From the NCBI GenBank assembly GCA_020627705.1, contig JAHDGJ010000002.1, forward strand, positions 180,220 through 244,219: a stretch of DNA of 64,000 bases. The letters are read 5' to 3'. This DNA comes from Saprospiraceae bacterium (lineage in GTDB: Bacteria; Bacteroidota; Bacteroidia; Chitinophagales; Saprospiraceae). Below the pieces are notes generated by a model. That model was given only the letters and a program-made list of their open reading frames with translations. It did no database searches and had not been told where the DNA came from. Positions 15,260 to 23,034 of the stretch are shown here, one piece after another; the stretch's first letter is position 1; every line of letters starts with the position of its first letter. A program made the translations under genes and the position numbers.

Positions 15260-16524
15260 GTACTTGTATCTATACTAAATCCAAGTGATTCTAAGTCTTT
15301 CCAGAAACCTGGGTAGGATTTTGTCACCACATTTGGTTTTTCAATGGATAGGGGATGAAGCAGGGCTAATGGAGCGAATGCCATAGCCATCCGATGATCT
15401 TTATAAGTCATAATAGAAACCTCTGCGTCTGTTTTGGTTTTACCTTCTTGGAGGAAGTATTCATTGCCAGAATTTTTGGCGAATTTTTTTGACGGAAGGG
15501 CGTTAAAAAAAACGCCAAATTTTAGAAGCTCTATTCCTAATGCTTCGGTTCGGTTTGTTTCTTTATTTTTTAGGGTTTGTAAGCCAGTAAACAAGCCACT
15601 TGTTCCAAGTCCAGCAGACATAACACTAACCGTCTGGGCGATATCAGGACATTGTAAAAAATCATACTCAATCATCGGTGGAGGACTAAAGCTGTCATCT
15701 TTTTTTATCAATAGTCCTTGGCCGTCAAAGATGCTGGTCAAACCAAAATTTTCACTGATTTGAACAATGGCTGCATCTCCTTGAATACTTGTTTCATTTA
15801 GTCCTGTTAACTTTATTTCGCTTTGTTTAGATAAAGCAGCCAACGAAAAATAATAAGATGCTGCAGACCAATCGGCTTCGACTCGAATATCTTTGGGCTG
15901 ATATTTTTGAGCATTGATAGAAATCGTTTGTTGATCCCAAGTATGTTGTACTCCAAAATACTCCATCAATTTCAAGGTCATTTGTAAGTAAGACTTTGAA
16001 ACCAAATCTCCTTTTAAATTTATTTTGAGACCCATAGGAAGTGTTGGAGCAATCAAACACAGCGCAGAAATAAATTGACTTGAAACAGAGGCGTCAATAT
16101 CAACCTCGTTTTTTAAATCATTTGTTGGCGAATGTATTTGCAAAGGTGGGAATCCATCGTTTTCTAAATAATCTATGTGCATTCCAAGAGAACGGAGTGC
16201 ATTGACTAAAGGCCCAATTGGCCTTTCTTTCATTCGATCAGAACCAGTTAAAATGTAAGTTCCATTTAATAGACTCAAATATGCAGTAAGGAACCTAAAA
16301 CTAGTCCCGGCATGACCGACATTAATTTCAGAACCGAGTGATTGGAGGCTTTTTTGTAGGATCGTAGTATCATCTGATATCGACAAATTGGAAATGCCAA
16401 AATCTTCTTCACACAAGGCTTGTATGAGGAGTACTCTGTTAGAAATTGACTTGGAGCCTTCCAAATCAATCGTTCCTTTAAGAATGCCGTTGGGATGGCT
16501 TAGTTTAGCAATATTTACTTCCAT
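15256..16524 (-). CDS. aroA: 3-phosphoshikimate 1-carboxyvinyltransferase (EPSP synthase)
   Basis: A 422-residue enzyme that transfers enolpyruvate from PEP to shikimate-3-phosphate, the sixth step of the shikimate pathway. Visible are the N-terminal EGSKSISNRVLLIQAL (PEP and S3P contacts), GHAGTSFRFLTAYL, the DRMKERPIGPLVNALRSLG motif, DASVSSQFISALCL, and the C-terminal YKDHRMAMAFAPLAL. Length and motif order suit a complete enzyme. Its ATG lies inside the end of osmC (10-nt overlap), giving a minus-strand run phoH-osmC-aroA. aroB is only 2 kb away on the other strand. Confidence 0.93.
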   Translation of the reverse strand: MEVNIAKLSHPNGILKGTIDLEGSKSISNRVLLIQALCEEDFGISNLSISDDTTILQKSLQSLGSEINVGHAGTSFRFLTAYLSLLNGTYILTGSDRMKERPIGPLVNALRSLGMHIDYLENDGFPPLQIHSPTNDLKNEVDIDASVSSQFISALCLIAPTLPMGLKINLKGDLVSKSYLQMTLKLMEYFGVQHTWDQQTISINAQKYQPKDIRVEADWSAASYYFSLAALSKQSEIKLTGLNETSIQGDAAIVQISENFGLTSIFDGQGLLIKKDDSFSPPPMIEYDFLQCPDIAQTVSVMSAGLGTSGLFTGLQTLKNKETNRTEALGIELLKFGVFFNALPSKKFAKNSGNEYFLQEGKTKTDAEVSIMTYKDHRMAMAFAPLALLHPLSIEKPNVVTKSYPGFWKDLESLGFSIDTST

Positions 16525-16919
16525 AAAAAAGTAACTTCTTCTTCAAGATCATCAGACAAACTATTAAACACGGGACAATAGTGCGCTGCTTTTTGTAGCA
16601 CACTTTTTTGGTGATCTGTGTAGTTTTTTGGTGGCATAGTGATCTGGATAATAATCTTAGATATTCTCCTTGGGTCACTTCCCATTATTTTTGTGACTTC
16701 GGCCGTTGCTCCTTCCATATTTATGGCACTATCTCTTGCTTTAATGCCCATAATGGTCAGCATGCAACTAGCTAAGCCAGTGGCAACCAAATCCGTTGGT
16801 GAAAAAGCCTCTCCTTTGCCATTGTTATCTGTTGGGGCATCTGTATAAATCTTGTTTCCAGATTTAAGGTGCTCCGCCTCTGTTCGTAGATTGCCTTGAT
16901 ATATTACTTTTGAAGTCAT
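16515..16919 (-). CDS. OsmC family peroxiredoxin-like protein
   Basis: A 134-residue OsmC/Ohr-fold protein. The two expected reactive cysteines are at residues 52 (TGLASCMLTIMGI) and 115 (AAHYCPVFNSL). Such proteins reduce organic or fatty-acid hydroperoxides with thiol donors in the cytoplasm. It belongs to the general OsmC group rather than clear Ohr. It overlaps phoH by 4 nt and aroA by 10 nt on the same strand, so the three genes form a tight operon. Confidence 0.87.
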   Translation of the reverse strand: MTSKVIYQGNLRTEAEHLKSGNKIYTDAPTDNNGKGEAFSPTDLVATGLASCMLTIMGIKARDSAINMEGATAEVTKIMGSDPRRISKIIIQITMPPKNYTDHQKSVLQKAAHYCPVFNSLSDDLEEEVTFLWK

Positions 16920-17893
16920 TCTTCTTCCCTTTGATTTTTTTGTCCTTCTTGATTGTAGCGTTTGATAATTTCTTTTACTAATCGATGTCTGACCACATCT
17001 TCAGCACTCAAGTTTACTCTTCCAATGCCTTTGACATCATTTAAAATATCTAAGGCTTTGTATAAGCCTGATTTTTGATGTCGAGGTAAATCTATTTGGG
17101 TCAAGTCTCCAGTGATTATGCATTTTGCATTTGGTCCCAACCTAGTTAAAAACATTTTTATTTGTGCAGAAGTACAGTTTTGAGCCTCGTCCAAAATGAT
17201 AAAAGCATTGTCTAAAGTTCTTCCCCTCATAAACGCTAAAGGCGCCACTTCGATCACTCGATTTTGCATAAAGAACTTGAGTTTTTCCATAGGCAACATG
17301 TCATCTAGAGCATCATAAAGAGGCCTTAGATATGGATCTACTTTGTCTTTTAAATCTCCTGGTAAAAATCCTAGACTTTCTCCAGCTTCAACTGCTGGAC
17401 GGGTAAGTATTATTTTTTTTACCAACTTATTTTTGAGTGCCTTTACGGCCATGGCGACTCCTGTATAAGTTTTCCCAGTACCGGCTGGACCTATGGCAAA
17501 TACGATATCATTGCGCTCTGCCAAATCAACCAATTTTTTTTGATTTTTGGTTTTTGCTTTTATTGGTTTTCCACCTCTTCCATAGACGATGGTGTTTTTT
17601 CCATTAGACGGGTGTACATTTAGTTTATGCTCAAATGGATTAGATCCTAACAAAATGTCTTCGATGGTTTGAAAACTGAGTTCTCGATGATCTTTTAACA
17701 AACGAACCATCAACTCAATTTTGGATTTTACTTTTTGGGTTTCGCTGCGCTCACCGGACAACTTCAAATTCTCTCCACGAGAAGTAAATTTTACATCTGG
17801 AAAAGCATTTTTGACAAGATTCAGTTTCTTATTTTTTTCTCCGTAGAGATCAATCGGGTCGATCCCCTCAATAGTCAATATGATTTCGCTCAA
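16916..17893 (-). CDS. PhoH family ATPase
   Basis: A 325-residue cytoplasmic PhoH-like P-loop ATPase, a family linked to RNA metabolism. An N-terminal KH-like region (about 1-75) precedes the ATPase domain with Walker A GPAGTGKT at 135-142 and Walker B AFIILDEAQN. RPAVEAGESLGFLPGDLKDKVDPYLRPLYD and ITGDLTQIDLP are also family-typical. The start is TTG at 17893, because the next in-frame Met is residue 62. The promoter region is shared with the divergent monooxygenase-like gene and contains an inverted repeat at 17946-17981. Confidence 0.9.
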   Translation of the reverse strand: MSEIILTIEGIDPIDLYGEKNKKLNLVKNAFPDVKFTSRGENLKLSGERSETQKVKSKIELMVRLLKDHRELSFQTIEDILLGSNPFEHKLNVHPSNGKNTIVYGRGGKPIKAKTKNQKKLVDLAERNDIVFAIGPAGTGKTYTGVAMAVKALKNKLVKKIILTRPAVEAGESLGFLPGDLKDKVDPYLRPLYDALDDMLPMEKLKFFMQNRVIEVAPLAFMRGRTLDNAFIILDEAQNCTSAQIKMFLTRLGPNAKCIITGDLTQIDLPRHQKSGLYKALDILNDVKGIGRVNLSAEDVVRHRLVKEIIKRYNQEGQKNQREEE

Positions 17894-17945
17894 TATAGAG
17901 TATGGTTTTAATGAAAAAGGATTTAGTTTGTGAATTTATTTAAAT

Positions 17946-17981
17946 ATTTCATGTCATGCACATACTCATGACAAATGAAAT
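17946..17981. promoter_or_regulatory. Imperfect inverted repeat between phoH and the ABM-domain gene
   Basis: A perfect 7-bp inverted repeat (TGTCATG, 8-nt spacer, CATGACA; 17952-17973) extends outward to ATTTCAT/ATGAAAT with a 2-nt offset, giving 13 paired positions in total. It lies in a divergent intergenic region, so it is an operator candidate. It could also fold as a leader hairpin. Confidence 0.4.
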
Positions 17982-18013
17982 TAAACATTTCACTCCTTGT
18001 CAAATTGAAAAAT

Positions 18014-18307
18014 ATGTTGATTAGAATAGTAAAAATGAAATTTCAAAAAGCAAAGCTTCAAGATTTTTATCACATGTTTGATCAGAAAAAAGAACGAATT
18101 AGAGAACAAGAAGGTTGCTTAAAATTGGAATTATTGTCTGACATCAAAGATGAGACTACCATTTTTACTTATAGTTATTGGAATTCGGAGGAAGATTTAA
18201 ATCGTTATAGAGCATCAGATCTTTTTGGCAAAGTATGGAAAGAAACCAAGTCTTATTTTGAGGATAGACCTCAGGCATGGTCATTAGAACAACAACATAA
18301 ACTTTAA
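18014..18307 (+). CDS. Antibiotic biosynthesis monooxygenase (ABM) domain protein
   Basis: A 97-residue single-domain protein of the ABM/dimeric alpha-beta barrel fold. The pattern MLIRIVKMKFQKAKLQDFYHMF, REQEGCLKLELLSD, FTYSYWNSEEDLNRYR and the end F(G)KVWKETKSYFEDRPQAW matches small quinol monooxygenase-like or heme-degrading ABM proteins. The substrate is unknown. The frame opens at 17975, but ATG 18014 gives the normal domain start. aroB begins 3 nt after the stop. Confidence 0.72.
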   Translation: MLIRIVKMKFQKAKLQDFYHMFDQKKERIREQEGCLKLELLSDIKDETTIFTYSYWNSEEDLNRYRASDLFGKVWKETKSYFEDRPQAWSLEQQHKL

Positions 18308-18310
18308 TTA

Positions 18311-19369
18311 GTGAAAGAGCTTAAGGCAAATAATTATTCTATACATTTTTCTGATTGGGAGGGTTTAAATCAGTTGTGTGCCAAAGAAAGTTACTCTCGC
18401 ATCGTTGCGATTGTTGACGAAAACACCAAAAGACATTGTCTGCCAATCTTAAAGAAAAATTTTGGACTTTCCTTTGAAGCAATAGAGATTGCCTCTGGAG
18501 AACAGCATAAATCTTTGATAGGTTGCCAAACAATTTACAAGCAAATGATTGATCTTGGGCTCGATCGAAACAGTTTGGTCCTTTGTTTAGGTGGTGGTGT
18601 GATTGGGGACATGGGAGGATTTTGTGCCTCAACATACATGCGTGGCATTGATTTTATTCAATTGCCTACTACCTTATTATCGATGGTGGATTCGTCAGTA
18701 GGAAGCAAGCTCGGAGTAGATTTTAATGGCCTCAAAAATATTGTTGGTCTATTTAAAGACCCTAAAGCAGTGTTTGTTTTTAAGGAATTTTTAGCCACAC
18801 TTCCGACGAAGCAACTTAAATCTGGGCTTGGAGAAGTATTCAAATATGGATTAATTGAAGATCAACAATTATGGAACAAGTTGTCTGAATTACAAATTTC
18901 TGAAAGCCAAGATTGGGATCAGATAATCAAACGTTCTTTGGAAATAAAAATGAAAATTACTTCTGAGGATCCCTTTGAAAAAGGAGTACGTAAAAAGTTG
19001 AACTTTGGACACACCATAGGTCATGCCCTCGAAACATTAAATCTTAACTCTTCCACAGAGTTGCTCCATGGAGAAGCGATTGCCCAAGGCATGATTGCAG
19101 AGCTTTATTTGTCTTCAAAGAAACTTGGACTATCTTCTCAAGAGCTTGAGTATGCCACCCAAAACTTGGTGAACTTCTATTCGTTTGAGAATCTTCCCAC
19201 AACGGATTTGGATGATATTTATGCCATTTGTCTAAAGGACAAGAAAAATAAGAATGGAAAAATTTTAGCGAGTTTACTTACAGCGATTGGAGTGTGTCGA
19301 GTTAATATTGAAATCGATAAGCAGGATATTCAAGAATCCTTAAATTATCTAAAAAGCAGTTTGCAGTAA
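18311..19369 (+). CDS. aroB: 3-dehydroquinate synthase
   Basis: A 352-residue NAD+- and metal-dependent enzyme that cyclises DAHP to 3-dehydroquinate, the second step of the shikimate pathway. Diagnostic segments are SGEQHKS, GGGVIGDMGGFCASTYMRGI, LPTTLLSMVDSSVGSK, GLGEVFKYGLI and the metal-site HTIGHALE with LLHGEAIAQGM. The start is GTG at 18311, immediately after the ABM gene. The 3' end overlaps the convergent glycosyltransferase gene by 25 nt. Confidence 0.93.
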   Translation: MKELKANNYSIHFSDWEGLNQLCAKESYSRIVAIVDENTKRHCLPILKKNFGLSFEAIEIASGEQHKSLIGCQTIYKQMIDLGLDRNSLVLCLGGGVIGDMGGFCASTYMRGIDFIQLPTTLLSMVDSSVGSKLGVDFNGLKNIVGLFKDPKAVFVFKEFLATLPTKQLKSGLGEVFKYGLIEDQQLWNKLSELQISESQDWDQIIKRSLEIKMKITSEDPFEKGVRKKLNFGHTIGHALETLNLNSSTELLHGEAIAQGMIAELYLSSKKLGLSSQELEYATQNLVNFYSFENLPTTDLDDIYAICLKDKKNKNGKILASLLTAIGVCRVNIEIDKQDIQESLNYLKSSLQ

Positions 19370-20043
19370 ACGGCTAGTTCTTTAATAAGACTTAGGGGAT
19401 TTATTTTAGACATTTTGACATCTTCTCGCAGTTTGATTTGTACGAGCTCTGCGGATACTTGTTGGGACTTTGCCAACTTTAAAAATTCTAAATCAAAAAG
19501 AAAGCCATTGATTTTTGTTTGTAAAAACAAGGGTTTTAAGGCTTCATCGAAAGCTTTTAAACCAGCTTGTGTATCTCCTGTATGCAAGTTCATCAATGAT
19601 TTGTTCATGCTCTTCAACAAACGAGAAACAAATTTCCGCATGGCTGGAATTTTTTGATAGTATGCTTCAGACCTGACACCAATTGCCAATGTGCCTACTT
19701 TATTTTCAATGGCACAATACACTTCTTTCATACTCTGCATAGTGTAAGGAAAGTCATAATCCGTATACAATATTGTTTTTCCTTTTGCCATAAAAACACC
19801 TTTGCGTAAAGCAGCTCCTTTTCCTTCATTAACCGGACATTGGATATAGTCGACATAATCAAAAACACTCCTTAATTTCGAAAGAATATGTTGAATGTTT
19901 TCTTTGCTTCCGTCATCGACGACGACAAGTTGAAATGTTCTGCCAGGCAGTGCTCGTATAAGGGCATCGTATTGAGAGAACATAATATCCTCTATACCTT
20001 TTTCAGGATTATATATTGGTATAACAACCGAACAGTCTACCAT
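19345..20043 (-). CDS. Family 2 glycosyltransferase (dolichyl-phosphate glucosyltransferase-like)
   Basis: A 232-residue GT-A fold transferase. It has the N-terminal VVIPIYNPEKGIEDIM, VVVDDGSKENI, NEGKGAALRKGVFMAKG and the acidic ILYTDYDFPYTM that supplies the metal-binding DxD. TGDTQAGLKAFDEAL is typical of the polyprenyl-phosphate mannosyl/glucosyltransferase branch. There is no C-terminal membrane anchor. It probably adds a hexose to undecaprenyl phosphate or a glycan. It starts 4 nt after the hemW stop on the same strand. Confidence 0.82.
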   Translation of the reverse strand: MVDCSVVIPIYNPEKGIEDIMFSQYDALIRALPGRTFQLVVVDDGSKENIQHILSKLRSVFDYVDYIQCPVNEGKGAALRKGVFMAKGKTILYTDYDFPYTMQSMKEVYCAIENKVGTLAIGVRSEAYYQKIPAMRKFVSRLLKSMNKSLMNLHTGDTQAGLKAFDEALKPLFLQTKINGFLFDLEFLKLAKSQQVSAELVQIKLREDVKMSKINPLSLIKELAVYCKLLFR

Positions 20044-20047
20044 TGCT

Positions 20048-21175
20048 TTAAGCTACATAAAATAAAGATTGTGTAATCCGATCTGTAAAAATTCTTTGAT
20101 CAGATGGGATATAACATTGATCCTCGGCTTGTATTAATTCATTCGATTCAATGAGCGCTTCTTTAGCATATTCAAAATACTTTTTAAGGAATATTGGAAA
20201 CGAATGTATGCGCGAAATACGCAGCCCTTCTATAGTTCTCAAACGTGTCATGATGTATTCGTTGTAAAGATCGGTCGGGCTTAAAATTTCTTTTTTCTGC
20301 GGAATTTGACTGTTTTTAATGGCCTCTACATATTTAGCATTGTTCGAAATATTATAAAACCTTGCACCATTAACGAACGAATGACCGGAAGGGCCTATGC
20401 CCAAGTATTGCTTTTCTGACCAATACGCACTGTTGTGTTTGCTCCGATAGTTTTTTTTCGAATAATTAGAAACTTCGTATTGTTCGTAACCCATCGAGGA
20501 TAAATAGGCTTGGGTATAACTAAATTGTCTGCCAAATTTTAAATCATCCAATGGCGGATATTTTCCGCTTTTAATAAAATGATTTAGTGCTGTTTTGGGC
20601 TCCACAGTTAGGCCATAAATACTAAGGTGAGGAATATCAAGGTTTGATGCTTTCTCTAAATTTTTATTCCAGTGTTCGTCGTTTGTTGTATGCCCACCAA
20701 AAATAAGATCAACGCTAAAATTGTCAAATTGGGATTCCTGTACAAGGCGTATGCAATTGATTGATTCTTCACTGTTATGTATTCTATTCATATACTGCAG
20801 GTCTTCATCAAAAAAGGATTGAATACCTATGCTTAATCTGTTAAATCCGATGCTGGCTAATTCATCTAAATATGCTTTATCGAGATCATCCGGATTTGCC
20901 TCTAAGGTGATTTCTGCTTCTGTTGAAATTGAAAACCGATGACTGATTTTATTTAAAATAGATTCTAATTCGATGGCAGAAAGTAACGAAGGGGTTCCTC
21001 CTCCAAAGTAAATGGTCTCAATTTTGGTGTTGTCAATAGTACCTGCTTGGAGTTCAATCTCCTTTTCAATACACGCTAAAAGCTCACTTTTAAGTGAAAG
21101 CGAAGTCGAAAAATGAAAATCGCAATAATGACATGCTTTTCGACAAAATGGAATATGTATATAGATACCTGACAA
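20048..21175 (-). CDS. hemW: HemW-like radical SAM heme chaperone
   Basis: A 375-residue radical SAM protein of the HemW (formerly HemN-like) group. The cluster motif is CX3CX2C at Cys11, Cys15 and Cys18 (PFCRKACHYCDFHF). Also present are FGGGTPSLL, EANPDDLDKAYLDEL, GFNRLSIGIQSF and HNSAYWSEKQYLGIGPSGHSF, the last of which separates HemW from true coproporphyrinogen dehydrogenases. HemW delivers heme to respiratory proteins. The start is TTG at 21175, because no ATG is available upstream of the cluster motif. It is divergent from the outer-membrane protein gene with 26 nt between starts. Confidence 0.88.
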   Translation of the reverse strand: MSGIYIHIPFCRKACHYCDFHFSTSLSLKSELLACIEKEIELQAGTIDNTKIETIYFGGGTPSLLSAIELESILNKISHRFSISTEAEITLEANPDDLDKAYLDELASIGFNRLSIGIQSFFDEDLQYMNRIHNSEESINCIRLVQESQFDNFSVDLIFGGHTTNDEHWNKNLEKASNLDIPHLSIYGLTVEPKTALNHFIKSGKYPPLDDLKFGRQFSYTQAYLSSMGYEQYEVSNYSKKNYRSKHNSAYWSEKQYLGIGPSGHSFVNGARFYNISNNAKYVEAIKNSQIPQKKEILSPTDLYNEYIMTRLRTIEGLRISRIHSFPIFLKKYFEYAKEALIESNELIQAEDQCYIPSDQRIFTDRITQSLFYVA

Positions 21176-21201
21176 TGCTTAATTTCGTTTAGGAATTACA
21201 A

Positions 21202-22998
21202 ATGTATAGGCTTCTCACAATTTGTTTTTTCATTATTCAATGCTTTCACTTGCCAGCTCAAGAGAAGGAAGGCGTAGATAGTGTATTTCTTCGAATTGAA
21301 TCGAACAGTACGTTAGATATTAAAAAGACGGTATTCGTCGATTCTCTCCAAATGGTAGCTTATCTCGATAGTCTAAGAAAAGCAGATTTTGCTAATGGAT
21401 TTTTGCTGGCCAATATGGATACTTTGTTTCGTAAGGATTCCGTGTTTGTTTCAAAATACTACCAAGGGCCAAATTTTAGTTTCGGTACGATTCGGTATGA
21501 TCAATCAGACGCTTGGCTCAAAGATTTTATTGATTATGATTTACAAAAATTAGAAGGCAAAGTGTTGACTCCAAAAGCCATAAGTAAACTTTCGGATCAA
21601 TTAATTACGGATTTAGAAAACAGAGGATATCCTTTTGCTGAAGTAAGGTTTGCCAATGTTGATTTTGAGGGAGATCAATTAAATGCAGAAATGCTTGTCG
21701 ACCGAAAGAAATTGATCCGCTTTGATACACTCACTAATATTGGTTTGGCCAAAATTTCAAAAAATTATTTACGTCGATATTTAGAAATAAGGCCGGGTGA
21801 TGTTTACGATCGTCGCAAAGTGAATGCCTTGGTCCCAAAATTGAGAGAATTGTCTTTTCTGAGTTTGAAGGAAAACCCTAAAATTAGTTTTGTCAATGAA
21901 AAAGCCCAAGTGGTTTTAAACCTCAATAAAAACAAATCCAGCAATTTTGATTTTATAATTGGTCTTTTGCAAAACAATACGCCACAAGGCCAGCGGTATA
22001 CTTTTGTCACTGATTTTTCCGCTGAAATGAGAAATCAATTGAGTTATGGCGAGCGAATTTTTATTCATTTTCAACGGCTTCGACCAGAAAATCAATCCTT
22101 GGCCCTAGCCTTTGAATATCCGTTTTTATTAGACACACCATTTGGAATTAGTCTCGGGTTAAATCAATTTAGAAACGAAAACAAATGGATTGACCGAAGC
22201 ATTGAAGTTGGTGGGCAGTACTTTTTGGGAGGTAATGATTTTTTATACCTCAACTGGAACAACAGAACCAGTAGGATAATTGACGTCGACTCTATGAATT
22301 TGGTTGCAGCTCAAAGTCTTCCTCAAAATTTGGATATCTCATACAACGGAGTCTCTTTAGGGGTATATGTCGAAAACTTGGATTATCGCTTCAATCCTAA
22401 ATCCGGCACAGAATTATTGCTTTCGGGAGAGGCGGGATTAAAGGACATCAAACGAAATTTGACGATAGAGAGTTTAAGCAATGAGGATGTTGATTTTAGT
22501 GCGCTTTATGATAGTCTGACTTTAAATACTTATCAATTAACCCTAAAATTGGAAGCAGCAAGATATCAGCCGGTGGCTCGTAACATAACGATCAAAACGG
22601 GTATTAAATCTGCATATCGCTTTAACGAAGGGGCACTATTTGAAAATGAATTATTTAGGATAGGTGGCAATAAATTGCTGCGTGGATTTGACGAGCAATC
22701 TGTGTTATCAAGCTTTTATGGAGTATTTACTGCAGAATTAAGATTTATCTTGGCTCAACAAAACAACAATTTCACCTTGTCATTGCCTTTCGTGGATTAT
22801 GGATGGGAATATAATCCTCTGCGATCTGGCGAAGCAGGAGAAGAGAGATGGGATAATCCTGTAGGCGTAGGGGTAGGCTTGAATTTCCAAACTGGTGCGG
22901 GAATATTTAGTTTTGCAACCGCTGCAGGAAGAAGAAGGGGAAATAGTTTCGATTTTGGAAATTTGAAAATCCACTTTGGCTATGTCAACTTGTTTTGA
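21202..22998 (+). CDS. BamA/TamA-type outer-membrane protein
   Basis: A 598-residue protein with signal peptide (MYRLLTICFFIIQCFHLPAQ), a periplasmic region with POTRA-like content at about 90-250 (ISKLSDQLITDLENRGYPFAEVRF, GDVYDRRKVNALVPKLRELSFL), and a barrel in the remaining ~350 residues. The barrel contains LRGFDEQSVLSSFYGVFTAELRFIL, comparable to the conserved lid-loop motif of Omp85 proteins, and ends in YVNLF with a terminal aromatic residue. It is shorter than BamA and is likely an accessory Omp85 protein that inserts or exports a specific client. The PBP gene follows 36 nt downstream. Confidence 0.82.
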   Translation: MYRLLTICFFIIQCFHLPAQEKEGVDSVFLRIESNSTLDIKKTVFVDSLQMVAYLDSLRKADFANGFLLANMDTLFRKDSVFVSKYYQGPNFSFGTIRYDQSDAWLKDFIDYDLQKLEGKVLTPKAISKLSDQLITDLENRGYPFAEVRFANVDFEGDQLNAEMLVDRKKLIRFDTLTNIGLAKISKNYLRRYLEIRPGDVYDRRKVNALVPKLRELSFLSLKENPKISFVNEKAQVVLNLNKNKSSNFDFIIGLLQNNTPQGQRYTFVTDFSAEMRNQLSYGERIFIHFQRLRPENQSLALAFEYPFLLDTPFGISLGLNQFRNENKWIDRSIEVGGQYFLGGNDFLYLNWNNRTSRIIDVDSMNLVAAQSLPQNLDISYNGVSLGVYVENLDYRFNPKSGTELLLSGEAGLKDIKRNLTIESLSNEDVDFSALYDSLTLNTYQLTLKLEAARYQPVARNITIKTGIKSAYRFNEGALFENELFRIGGNKLLRGFDEQSVLSSFYGVFTAELRFILAQQNNNFTLSLPFVDYGWEYNPLRSGEAGEERWDNPVGVGVGLNFQTGAGIFSFATAAGRRRGNSFDFGNLKIHFGYVNLF

Positions 22999-23034
22999 AT
23001 AGTCTTTATTTTAGCATCTTGCAGTTTTTAAGCA

